Assembly: GCA_903970295.1 (NCBI GenBank)
Contig: CAJCHQ010000635.1
Span: forward strand, 1-10,174
Direction of reading: 5' to 3'
From: Bryobacterales bacterium
Lineage (GTDB): Bacteria; Cyanobacteriota; Vampirovibrionia; Obscuribacterales; Obscuribacteraceae
DNA: 10,174 nucleotides
Shown here: positions 1 through 5,865 of the stretch, piece by piece
Numbering within the stretch: the stretch's first letter is position 1
How the letters are laid out: each line of letters opens with the position of its first letter
Notes under the pieces: model-generated
Seen by the model: the letters and a program-made list of their open reading frames with translations, nothing else
Told to the model about the DNA's origin: nothing
The model's database searches: none
Translations under genes and position numbers: made by a program

Positions 1-238
1 AGCTCGCCACAAGCTCCGGCAAGATCACGGCTGCTGCGACGACAGGACCAGCCAGGCAGCCACGACCGACCTCATCGGTGCCGATCAGGTGACATTGAGG
101 TTTTCGCGATCGGCCTGTGAATCGATGCCGGCGATCGAAAGCAAGCAAGGTCGACAACTGTGCCAGTCGTTTATCAGCTTTAGCTTTAACCGCTTTGGCT
201 GCTGTTTTTGGTCGCGACTCGACTAACAGCTTGGGCAT
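1..238 (-). CDS. rnhB: Ribonuclease HII, N-terminal part (cut by left edge)
   Basis: RNase HII cleaves the RNA strand of RNA-DNA hybrids and starts removal of single ribonucleotides misincorporated in DNA. Only the first 79 codons are in the window; the rest lies beyond base 1. The recognisable block is at residues 52-74, IGTDEVGRG followed by LAGPVVAAAVILP, the hallmark of the family. D55 and E56 are the first two acidic metal-binding catalytic residues. Residues 9-48 form a basic, Ala/Lys-rich leader less conserved than the core. I chose the ATG at 238 because GAGG sits 6 nt upstream of it; an in-frame ATG at 250 would add four residues (MRFT) and lacks a clear ribosome-binding site. It follows rbgA by 42 nt on the same strand, the same rbgA-rnhB order as in Bacillus, so co-transcription is likely. 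The call rests on the motif and gene order. Confidence 0.93.
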   Translation of the reverse strand, partial: MPKLLVESRPKTAAKAVKAKADKRLAQLSTLLAFDRRHRFTGRSRKPQCHLIGTDEVGRGCLAGPVVAAAVILPELVAS

Positions 239-280
239 CGTGAACCTCATTTTGCTGCATCGATTATAAGTGAAGGACAA

Positions 281-1093
281 TCACTCCAAGGTGATGCGCC
301 CGATTTTTCCGCCGCGTAAATCCGCGAGGAATGTGCCTGCAGCCCGCATGTAGTCAGGCATTCCGCCAGTTGTTAGAAAATTTCTTTTTTTCGCCAGGTC
401 TTCCAATGTGACGTGACCCGGCTCCAAGCCTGGGATATATGTTTGGATGAGATTTGGATATGCCTTCTGCAGAATATCTAATCCTTGCCTGGACACAGCT
501 TCCACTTCGTAGCTGCTTGCCGGAATTAAATTGAATAGAGCCAATTTAAGCGTGGCATCTTTGCTCAATGCACCCACAGGCAAAATACCTGGCGTGTCCA
601 TTAGCTCGAGCTGCGGATGCACTTTAACCCATTGCGTGCCGCGCGTCACACCCGGTCGATCGGCGACGGCTGTTTTTTTGGCGCCAATCAGCCAATTGAT
701 CAGGCTCGATTTGCCGACATTAGGCATGCCTACGACACACACGCGCATCGGTCTCGGCAAAATGCCTTTGCGGCTGAGCGCTTCGCGTTTGTCGGCGGTG
801 ACCGCCAGCGCGTGACGGATCAATTTTTCCTTGCCGCGTTGATTTTTCAAGCTGAGAATAAATGCCTGATCTTGAAAAGCGTCGAGCGCTCTGGGATCGG
901 CAATGTCTTCTTTAGTGAGAACGACTATGCGAGTTTTATTACTGAAAATCTCATCCGACTTAGGATGCTTACTGGCAGTCGGACAGCGCGCATCGCAGAC
1001 CTCGAAAACGAGGTCGACCCACTTGATTTGTTCCTTCAGGCGTTGAAAAGGTGTTGAAGGAGGTTTAGCCCTTCTTTGTGGAGCGGAGGGCAT
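281..1093 (-). CDS. rbgA: Ribosome biogenesis GTPase RbgA (YlqF)
   Basis: RbgA is a circularly permuted GTPase that binds the immature 50S subunit and drives a late assembly step. The 270-residue length is normal. Motifs occur in the permuted order: the DARCP signature at 34-38, G4 as TKED at 60-63, G1 (P-loop) GMPNVGKSS at 122-130, the G2 threonine at T150 in PGVTRG, and G3 DTPG at 166-169. A C-terminal helical domain, which in this family contacts rRNA, follows from about 180 to 260. G4 has Thr instead of the usual Asn of NKxD, a substitution also found in other active GTPases. The ATG at 1093 is the first possible start, since an in-frame TAA lies two codons upstream; its ribosome-binding site is weak. 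It sits 54 nt after rplS and 42 nt before rnhB on the same strand, so the three probably form one transcript. Confidence 0.95.
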   Translation of the reverse strand: MPSAPQRRAKPPSTPFQRLKEQIKWVDLVFEVCDARCPTASKHPKSDEIFSNKTRIVVLTKEDIADPRALDAFQDQAFILSLKNQRGKEKLIRHALAVTADKREALSRKGILPRPMRVCVVGMPNVGKSSLINWLIGAKKTAVADRPGVTRGTQWVKVHPQLELMDTPGILPVGALSKDATLKLALFNLIPASSYEVEAVSRQGLDILQKAYPNLIQTYIPGLEPGHVTLEDLAKKRNFLTTGGMPDYMRAAGTFLADLRGGKIGRITLE

Positions 1094-1147
1094 AAGTTAG
1101 CCGACGAGTCGAATTGGGATTGTCGTTAGATTGACGTTAGAATGCCG

Positions 1148-1573
1148 TTATTCTGCTGCAGTCGTGCTTTCAGCTGCTGGAGCGGATTTATGCTCGGGAG
1201 CCGAAAGAGTGGCTGCACTTTCTTTGAGACCGACGCGTTCTTTGATACGCGTTGCTTTACCGGTTCTTTCCCGCAGATAGTAGAGTTTGGCACGGCGCAC
1301 ATGACCACGTCTTTGCACTGTGATTTTCTCGACTCGAGGAGAGTGGAGCAGGAAAACACGCTCGATGCCGATGCCCTGAAAGACACGGCGAACGGTAACG
1401 GTTTTGGAAATTCCGTGGCCATGGCGCTTGATCACAACGCCTTCATAGCCCTGGGTGCGTTCTTTGCCGCCTTCTTTGATTTTTACGAAAACCTTGACGG
1501 TGTCGCCGATGTCGATTCTCGGTAAATCTTTCTTGAGAAGCGAGGCTTCAATCTCTTGGATAATAGGATGCAT
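1148..1573 (-). CDS. rplS: 50S ribosomal protein L19
   Basis: L19 is a structural protein of the large subunit located at the interface with the 30S subunit. The family core spans residues 1-117. It opens with [18 protein letters not shown], continues with [19 protein letters not shown] and closes with the signature [19 protein letters not shown] at 88-106. The reading frame is open to an ATG at 1627, but the 18 extra residues that would add do not resemble L19. The ATG at 1573 matches the usual N-terminus and has AAGAAG about 10 nt upstream. The 141-residue product is longer than the usual 115-125 because of an Ala/Ser/Glu-rich tail at about 118-141. It heads the rplS-rbgA-rnhB cluster. trmD, which commonly precedes rplS, is not there; a DUF2239 gene is. 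Confidence 0.96.
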   Translation of the reverse strand: MHPIIQEIEASLLKKDLPRIDIGDTVKVFVKIKEGGKERTQGYEGVVIKRHGHGISKTVTVRRVFQGIGIERVFLLHSPRVEKITVQRRGHVRRAKLYYLRERTGKATRIKERVGLKESAATLSAPEHKSAPAAESTTAAE

Positions 1574-1617
1574 GATTCTGAACTTCTTTGTGTGTCGGGC
1601 GATATATCGAGTTGCCC

Positions 1618-1623
1618 ATTCTA
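1618..1623 (-). promoter_or_regulatory. Possible extended -10 element for rplS
   Basis: On the minus strand the sequence TGTTAGAAT places a TG one base ahead of the hexamer TAGAAT, the pattern of an extended -10 element. Transcription would start near 1611, giving an rplS leader of about 38 nt that includes the AAGAAG ribosome-binding site. No good -35 hexamer lies 16-18 bp upstream; the best is GGGACG, matching three of six. The position suits a promoter that would let rplS-rbgA-rnhB be expressed apart from the DUF2239 gene upstream. It is weak evidence on its own. Confidence 0.3.
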
Positions 1624-1691
1624 ACATGTGCCTTTAGCAGTCGTCCCAGCTGGGGCAGGTGCCGTTGGGATCTGTTTCATATTTGCATAAA

Positions 1692-2318
1692 TTATTGCTC
1701 AGCTTTACGCAATGCTGCCGTCGCCAGCCGCTTGGCATAGGCTTGGATGTCGTCAGGCCAGGGGGCAATCATTTGTTCGAAGCGCCTTTCGTCGCCGGCA
1801 AATAGAGCGCGAGTCGCCTCTTCGAAACCGGCTTCGTCGCCGGCCATTGCCGACATGAATCGGTAAGCAGATTCTTGCGATTGTCTAATCGAGTCGGCAT
1901 TTTTGTTGCTGCGCCTGGCTTGTTCGACAAGTTTGCGCAAGGCGACAGAGGCGCCGCCCGGCTGTTCGCTAAGCCATTCCCAGTGTCTGGGCAAAAGTGT
2001 TACTTCTCGGGCGACGACGCCTAATTTCGGTCGCCCCGGTGGGCGAGGTTCGTCGCTCTTTTTTGCACCGCCTGTGGTGCAGGAGGCGCCGTATTTTGCG
2101 TGAATTCGCGTCACGACTGCTTCCGGCGTTCCCCGAAAATCCAGATCGATGGCGCGGGCAGTGACATCGTCAAAGACAAAAGCCGAGAAAATCTCGCCCT
2201 TGTCGATCATCTCTTTGGTCTTGACTGCCACTTCTACCAGATTGCCCGAGGCGATGCGGCGACCGCCGGCAAAGGCCGTGCAATTTGGTAACGAGGCAAT
2301 TTCTATCTGTTTTTCCAT
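1692..2318 (-). CDS. DUF2239 family protein, possible DNA-binding protein
   Basis: This 208-residue protein matches the uncharacterised DUF2239 family as I know it. The N-terminal part (10-75) includes CTAFAGGRRIASG and LDFRGTPEAVVTRI. The most conserved stretch runs from PGRPKLGVVAREVTLLPRH (about 94-112) to residue 136, and the tail has YRFMSAMAGDEAGFEEATRA (152-171). No function is established. Residues 102-136 read like a ribbon-helix-helix motif: a strand (VAREVTL), a helix (RHWEWLSEQ), a PGGA turn and a second helix (VALRKLVEQARR). They are preceded by an AT-hook-like PPGRPKLG. DNA binding is therefore my inference. There are no membrane segments or signal peptide, so it is probably cytoplasmic. 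The ATG at 2318 has AAGGG 11 nt upstream. It lies 72 nt after a possible 42-codon gene and downstream of the promoter at 2545-2574. rplS follows after 118 nt. Confidence 0.88.
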   Translation of the reverse strand: MEKQIEIASLPNCTAFAGGRRIASGNLVEVAVKTKEMIDKGEIFSAFVFDDVTARAIDLDFRGTPEAVVTRIHAKYGASCTTGGAKKSDEPRPPGRPKLGVVAREVTLLPRHWEWLSEQPGGASVALRKLVEQARRSNKNADSIRQSQESAYRFMSAMAGDEAGFEEATRALFAGDERRFEQMIAPWPDDIQAYAKRLATAALRKAEQ

Positions 2319-2390
2319 GATGATTTCTGCCCTTGCGTCGTTGCTGATACTGTTGTTCGATGACTCGATGAATTAATTTACAAAGTAATG

Positions 2391-2519
2391 TTACATCAGC
2401 CTCTTCAGCCTTTTGCGTTCCTGTAATGCCCTACTATCAAGGGTTTCGGGCTTAAGAAACTCTTTATAATTGCCGTTACAGTTATTTGGATTAGTAGGAG
2501 ACTTTTCCGCTTTTTGCAC
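2391..2519 (-). CDS. Candidate small gene, 42 codons, unknown function
   Basis: This ORF starts with GTG at 2519. AGGAGA lies 3 nt upstream of it, slightly close but a near-consensus ribosome-binding site. An in-frame TAA lies upstream, so the start is well limited. The promoter at 2545-2574 would give a leader of about 19 nt. The predicted peptide begins MQKAEKSPTNPNNCNGN and ends in a basic, helix-prone stretch, RALQERKRLKRLM. It has no signal peptide and I recognise no family. Against a real gene: codon use is unlike the neighbours (three AGG arginines, only about 40% G or C at third positions), and the ribosome-binding site can be sequestered by pairing with codons inside the ORF. It could be a leader peptide that regulates the DUF2239 gene 72 nt downstream, or simply untranslated leader. 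Confidence 0.42.
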   Translation of the reverse strand: MQKAEKSPTNPNNCNGNYKEFLKPETLDSRALQERKRLKRLM

Positions 2520-2528
2520 CTGTCTCCT
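2496..2528 (-). promoter_or_regulatory. Hairpin that would sequester the ribosome-binding site of the small ORF
   Basis: On the minus-strand transcript AGGAGAC (2528-2522), which is the ribosome-binding site of the 42-codon ORF, is exactly complementary to GTCTCCT (2502-2496) inside that ORF. The loop is 19 nt and contains the GTG start. Such a structure would hide the ribosome-binding site. The seven perfect pairs are seen in the sequence; the regulatory role is inferred, and a 7-bp match can arise by chance. Confidence 0.4.
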
Positions 2529-2544
2529 GCGAACAATTTAAGGT

Positions 2545-2574
2545 ATTTTACCCGGATAAAACCCCGAAAGTCAA
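2545..2574 (-). promoter_or_regulatory. Sigma-70 type promoter reading toward the DUF2239 gene
   Basis: The -35 hexamer TTGACT (complement of 2569-2574) and the -10 hexamer TAAAAT (complement of 2545-2550) each match the consensus at five of six positions and are separated by 18 bp. Transcription would start near 2538, about 19 nt ahead of the GTG at 2519 and about 220 nt ahead of the DUF2239 start codon. This is the best-matching promoter I found in the window. Its -10 hexamer overlaps one palindrome, and a second palindrome begins 2 bp upstream of the -35. Confidence 0.7.
2548..2559. promoter_or_regulatory. Operator-like palindrome, copy overlapping the -10
   Basis: TTACCCGGATAA matches the upstream copy at 11 of 12 positions and overlaps three bases of the -10 hexamer, the classical position of a repressor site. 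Together with flanking bases the two copies also form a 12-bp inverted repeat, TATTTTACCCGG (2544-2555) against CCGGGTAAAATA (2581-2592), because each copy is itself nearly symmetric. Confidence 0.6.
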
Positions 2575-2576
2575 TA

Positions 2577-2588
2577 TTACCCGGGTAA
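2577..2588. promoter_or_regulatory. Operator-like palindrome, upstream copy
   Basis: TTACCCGGGTAA is a perfect 12-bp palindrome 2 bp upstream of the -35 hexamer of the promoter at 2545-2574. A second copy differing at one base lies 29 bp away centre to centre, close to three helical turns, so bound dimers would sit on nearly the same face of the DNA. Symmetry, duplication and position point to a binding site for a dimeric regulator. Which regulator cannot be told from the sequence. Confidence 0.62.
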
Positions 2589-2649
2589 AATAGCCAAGAC
2601 TTTCGCTCAGAATGTGTTTTCGAACAGCCACTCAGTCTCGAGATACTTC

Positions 2650-2664
2650 TGCCAAGAATTGGCA
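2650..2664. repeat. Short inverted repeat TGCCAA-GAA-TTGGCA
   Basis: Six perfect base pairs are separated by 3 bp. It lies 112-126 bp upstream of the predicted start of transcription toward the DUF2239 gene and 68 bp beyond the nrdR stop. It could be an activator site or the base of a weak hairpin after nrdR. There is no T-tract, so it is not a standard terminator. It may be chance. Confidence 0.3.
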
Positions 2665-2731
2665 ATCAAGCTCGCACCGAATATGGTGGCAACCAGGCCC
2701 TCACGTTCGGCACCTCAACCGCTTTCATTGG

Positions 2732-3211
2732 TTAAAGATCGTTCGTGGCTGAAAGCAGAGTTTTTATATCTTTCAAAGTATTGAGCTCTGAAATGAAATC
2801 GTCAATGGAGCGAAATTGCCGATAAACAGAGGCGAATCTCACATAGGCCACGTGATCCAGCTTGCCCAGCCGAGCCAGTGCCAGTTCGCCCAGCAATGTC
2901 GATGGCACTTCCCTCTTGCCAAGTGATGCCAATTCGTTTTCAACAGATTCGACCAGATCATCAACTTGCTCAGCTGTAATCATGGTTTTCGCTGCAGCCC
3001 GCGCAACGCCTGCTTGAAATTTTTCACGGGTATAAGGTTCGCGATTGCCGGATCGTTTCACGACCAGAAGTTGAATCACCTCCAGGCGCTCATAAGTCGT
3101 AAAGCGTTTTTCGCAGTGCTCGCACTGGCGCCTGCGCCTGACAGAATTCTCGCTCGTCAGGCGCGATTCGAGAACTCGGCTGTCTTTCTGGTTGCAAAAT
3201 GGGCAAATCAT
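2732..3211 (-). CDS. nrdR: Transcriptional repressor NrdR
   Basis: NrdR senses ATP/dATP and represses ribonucleotide reductase genes by binding paired NrdR boxes. The 159-residue length is typical. The N-terminal zinc ribbon has its four cysteines as CPFC (C3, C6) and CEHC (C30, C33), followed by the conserved RFTTYER at 36-42. An ATP-cone domain covers about 48-138, including VVKRSGNREPYTREKF and, near its end, VAYVRFASVYRQF. The ATG at 3211 has GAGG 4 nt upstream and puts the zinc ribbon at the extreme N-terminus as usual. It is divergent from the J-domain gene, with 163 bp between. I see no ribonucleotide reductase gene and no obvious NrdR-box pair in the window, so its targets are elsewhere. 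Confidence 0.97.
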   Translation of the reverse strand: MICPFCNQKDSRVLESRLTSENSVRRRRQCEHCEKRFTTYERLEVIQLLVVKRSGNREPYTREKFQAGVARAAAKTMITAEQVDDLVESVENELASLGKREVPSTLLGELALARLGKLDHVAYVRFASVYRQFRSIDDFISELNTLKDIKTLLSATNDL

Positions 3212-3268
3212 CGTGCCTCAATTATAAGGGTTTGGTCGTGCTCATTGTGGCTGCCTGCTCCCAATGTG

Positions 3269-3285
3269 CAAAACAGCCTGTTTTG
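3269..3285. promoter_or_regulatory. Inverted repeat in the nrdR / J-domain divergent region
   Basis: CAAAACA-GCC-TGTTTTG has seven perfect pairs around a 3-bp centre. It lies in the 163-bp divergent region, 57 bp from the nrdR start and 89 bp from the J-domain start. The geometry suits a dimeric regulator acting on one or both genes. It does not resemble the AT-rich NrdR box. A role is inferred from symmetry and position only. Confidence 0.38.
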
Positions 3286-3374
3286 GCGCGTCCCCAGAAG
3301 AAATGCAGTGGAGAAAGGGCAATTTGAGGCATAATAAAGTTGTTTGAGAACCGCCAGCACCTATATGTCGATTT

Positions 3375-4064
3375 ATGGTCAAGAAGCCGACTAATTTTTA
3401 TGCAGTGCTCGGTTTACAGCCGGATGTCAGCGCATCCGAGATCAAGAAGGCCTACCGCAAGCTGGCGAAAAAGAATCATCCAGACTTTGGCTATAGCGGT
3501 CAGTCTGAGCCGGAGCGCGATCGTGCGACCGAGCTGATGATGAAGCTCAATGAGGCTTACGAAACTCTCGCCGATAAAGTCAAACGCGAACAGTACGACA
3601 CACTGATCGGCGCCAACGGCAGGGGTAAAGGGCGTTTCAAGGCGACTGTATTTACCGAAGTGGACGAGGGCGAAACCCGCGAACTCTATCTGCGCCAGAT
3701 CTTTCATCCGTCAAGAGCGGCGATTGTGCGCGTTTTGGCCAAATACAAACAAAATCTCGAGGTGCTTTCCTCCGACATATATGATGAACAACTTGTCGCC
3801 GATTTTGAAAAATATGTCGATGAGATCGAGATCGCTCTGCGTAAAGCCTCGACTAGTCTTTCCAGTCGAAAAGTGCCAGGCTCGCTCAACGCCGCGGTGG
3901 CGATGATGCGCTATTGCATCGCTCAGGGCGTGGACGGGCTCGATGAATTACGCTACTTCTGTCAAAATTATGATTACGATCATTTGCATATGGCCCAGAA
4001 TTTGTTTCGTGAATCTACGGATTTAGCTCGCAAAGCCTTGCAATTGTCCAAGAGTTGCGTGTAG
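3375..4064 (+). CDS. J-domain (DnaJ-like) protein
   Basis: The N-terminal 70 residues form a J domain, which stimulates the ATPase of an Hsp70 (DnaK) partner. It shows NFYAVLGLQPDVSASEIKKAY, the essential HPD at 35-37, and LNEAYETLADKVKREQYD at about 58-75. The DnaJ Gly/Phe region, the CxxCxGxG zinc repeats and the usual C-terminal substrate domains are all absent, so this is a specialised co-chaperone, not DnaJ itself. Residues 95-229 form a largely helical, charged domain (for example EKYVDEIEIALRKAS and LHMAQNLFRESTDLARKAL) that I do not recognise and that may choose the client. No signal peptide or membrane segment is seen. The ATG at 3375 lacks a clear ribosome-binding site. proS follows on the same strand after 63 nt, so the two may be co-transcribed. 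Confidence 0.88.
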   Translation: MVKKPTNFYAVLGLQPDVSASEIKKAYRKLAKKNHPDFGYSGQSEPERDRATELMMKLNEAYETLADKVKREQYDTLIGANGRGKGRFKATVFTEVDEGETRELYLRQIFHPSRAAIVRVLAKYKQNLEVLSSDIYDEQLVADFEKYVDEIEIALRKASTSLSSRKVPGSLNAAVAMMRYCIAQGVDGLDELRYFCQNYDYDHLHMAQNLFRESTDLARKALQLSKSCV

Positions 4065-4127
4065 GTTGGCCAGGGATTTTGACGCGCACCCGCGTTTTGG
4101 TCAGTGATGAGAATCGAGGAATCGAAG

Positions 4128-5858
4128 ATGAAGTGGTCCAATTGTTTTATGCCAACCATGCGTGAAGATCCTGCCGCTGCAGATGCTGTCAGTCACAAGC
4201 TACTGGTCCGTGCCGGTTACATCCGCCAGCTGACAGCCGGCGTTTATTCACTGCTTCCTCTTGCCCAACGAGTGCGCCTGAAAATAATTGGTATCATCCG
4301 CGAAGAAATGAATCGCATAGGCGGGCAAGAATTTGTTTTGCCCGCTCTTCATCCGGCAGAGATCTGGAAAGAGTCGGGGCGGTATCAAAGCATCGACGAG
4401 ATCATGTTCAGATTCAAAGATCGCAAGGCTGGCGAGTTAGTCCTTGGCCTGACACACGAAGAAGTGTTTACTTCGATTGCCCGCAACAGTATTAGTTCAT
4501 ATCGGCAGCTGCCCCAAATCTGGTATCAGATTCAGACTAAGTTTAGAGATGAGCTGCGCCCCAAATCTGGTTTGCTTCGCGTTCGTGAATTCACGATGAA
4601 AGATGCATATTCGTTCGATGTCGATAGTGCCGGTCTAGATCGTGCGTTTGAGGCGCATCACGATGCTTACTGCCGAATATTCGAACGTTGTGGCGTTGCA
4701 TACACAGCCGTCGATGCTGATTCAGGTGCTATGGGCGGCTCGCAATCGACAGAGTTTATGACTTTGACAGACGCTGGTGAAGACACGGTGGTGCTCTGCA
4801 AAAAGTGCGGCTATGCAGCAAACAGCGAGAAGGCAGCAGCCGATTGTGAAAAAGTCGAAGATGATCCTCACCTCGCCGAGATTTCAGAATTTGCTACGCC
4901 GAATATCAAAACCATCGACCAACTAGCTAAATGCGCTGGTGGTGTGCCACCAACCAGACAGATCAAGACTCTGGTCTATGACCTAGACGGTAAGCTCGCG
5001 CTCGTACTTATGCGCGGCGATCATGAATTGAACGAAGTGAAATTGCATTCGATTGCTGGTACGACGAACATTCGCCCGGCCGTGCTAGAGGAAATTGTGC
5101 AAGCTCTGGGGACCGAACCCGGATCACTTGGTGCAGTCGGCATCAATTCTCAAAATCACCCACATATACACAAAGTGATCGCAGACAAAGCTTTGACCGG
5201 CAGACAAAACATGGCAACCGGCGCCAATCGCAACGACTTCCACCTGGCAGGAGTTTCGGTTGAACGCGATCTAAAAATCGATGCCTGGGGGGATCTGCGC
5301 ACGGTCAGACCAGGCGATTTATGCCGCAAATGTCAGCAGCCCTTAGAAGTGAACAAAGCCCTCGAAATTGGACACATTTTCAAATTGGGCAGCAGGTATT
5401 CAGAAATCATGGGCGCTCATGTTCTAGATTCTGATGGCAACAGGGCGCCAATTATCATGGGCAGTTACGGCATCGGTGTGGAGCGCTTGCTGGCCGCTAT
5501 TGCCGAGCTTTCGCATGATCGATCAGGACTGATCTGGCCTCTGGCTGTGGCGCCATTCCAGGTCGTTATCACGCCTGTGAATACAAAAGACGTCGAGCTG
5601 ATGAATGCTTCTGAGAAAATTTATGCCGAACTCGAAGCTGCCGGCGTTGAAGTTCTATTCGACGATCGTGACGAGCGTGCCGGAGTCAAGTTCAACGACG
5701 CCGACTTGATTGGCATTCCTTTGCGGATCACTGTCGGTAAGAAGATCGCCCAAAACATAGTTGAACTTTTCACGCGGGCGACAAAAACTGCGCGTGATCT
5801 GCCGACGGATGCGATCGTGGAAGCAGTGCGGCAGACCCTTTTAACTGCTGGCAGCTAG
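4128..5858 (+). CDS. proS: Prolyl-tRNA synthetase, bacterial type
   Basis: ProRS charges tRNA-Pro with proline in the cytoplasm. The 576-residue length and domain order are those of the bacterial form with an inserted editing domain. The class II catalytic core comes first: THEE at 109-112, motif 2 FRDELRP (139-145) leading to REFTMKDAYSF (153-163). The YbaK-like insertion at about 224-407 hydrolyses misacylated alanyl-tRNA-Pro and contains the lysine of RQIKTLVY (K280), near the known editing lysine. Motif 3 GSYGIGVERLL follows at 445-455. The anticodon-binding domain spans about 475-570. I chose the ATG at 4128 because the protein then starts MKWSNCFMPTMREDP, like its relatives, and GAGGA lies 8 nt upstream. 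A GTG at 4104 would add eight unrelated residues. The stop is 7 bp from the stop of the convergent glycosyltransferase gene. Confidence 0.97.
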   Translation: MKWSNCFMPTMREDPAAADAVSHKLLVRAGYIRQLTAGVYSLLPLAQRVRLKIIGIIREEMNRIGGQEFVLPALHPAEIWKESGRYQSIDEIMFRFKDRKAGELVLGLTHEEVFTSIARNSISSYRQLPQIWYQIQTKFRDELRPKSGLLRVREFTMKDAYSFDVDSAGLDRAFEAHHDAYCRIFERCGVAYTAVDADSGAMGGSQSTEFMTLTDAGEDTVVLCKKCGYAANSEKAAADCEKVEDDPHLAEISEFATPNIKTIDQLAKCAGGVPPTRQIKTLVYDLDGKLALVLMRGDHELNEVKLHSIAGTTNIRPAVLEEIVQALGTEPGSLGAVGINSQNHPHIHKVIADKALTGRQNMATGANRNDFHLAGVSVERDLKIDAWGDLRTVRPGDLCRKCQQPLEVNKALEIGHIFKLGSRYSEIMGAHVLDSDGNRAPIIMGSYGIGVERLLAAIAELSHDRSGLIWPLAVAPFQVVITPVNTKDVELMNASEKIYAELEAAGVEVLFDDRDERAGVKFNDADLIGIPLRITVGKKIAQNIVELFTRATKTARDLPTDAIVEAVRQTLLTAGS

Positions 5859-5865
5859 ACGTCTT

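Larger units (their letters stand above)
2319..2731. other. 413-bp intergenic region between nrdR and the DUF2239 gene
   Basis: This is the longest stretch in the window without a confident gene. From high to low coordinate it holds an inverted repeat at 2650-2664, two near-identical 12-bp palindromes at 2577-2588 and 2548-2559, a minus-strand promoter at 2545-2574, a hairpin over a ribosome-binding site at 2496-2528, and a 42-codon ORF at 2391-2519. I see nothing notable in 2665-2731 or 2319-2390. No rho-independent terminator with a T-tract is visible behind nrdR. Confidence 0.7.

Noticed and set aside
263..268. TATAAT on the minus strand between rbgA and rnhB as an internal promoter
   Set aside because: The only -35-like hexamer (TTGGAG) is 15 bp away, which is too close, and the genes look co-transcribed.
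617..1057. Plus-strand 146-codon ORF opposite rbgA, and similar antisense ORFs opposite other genes
   Set aside because: They lie wholly inside well-identified genes in other frames and show no family features of their own.
1574..1627. Upstream in-frame ATG giving L19 an 18-residue N-terminal extension
   Set aside because: The extra residues are unlike L19. The internal ATG at 1573 matches the family start.
1645..1654. CCCAGCTGGG palindrome as a terminator after the DUF2239 gene
   Set aside because: There is no loop-forming spacer of useful size and no T-tract in either direction.
2405..2665. An 86-codon minus-strand ORF across the nrdR-DUF2239 intergenic region
   Set aside because: It runs through the promoter and both palindromes, has no clear ribosome-binding site and resembles no protein family. 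The 42-codon ORF in another frame fits the promoter better.
3221..3226. TATAAT on the minus strand as nrdR -10
   Set aside because: Transcription from it would start about 3 nt before the ATG, after the GAGG ribosome-binding site, and no -35 is seen at 16-18 bp.
4104..4127. GTG start for proS eight codons upstream
   Set aside because: The ATG at 4128 has GAGGA at good distance and gives the usual ProRS N-terminus. The GTG start would put that ribosome-binding site inside the gene.
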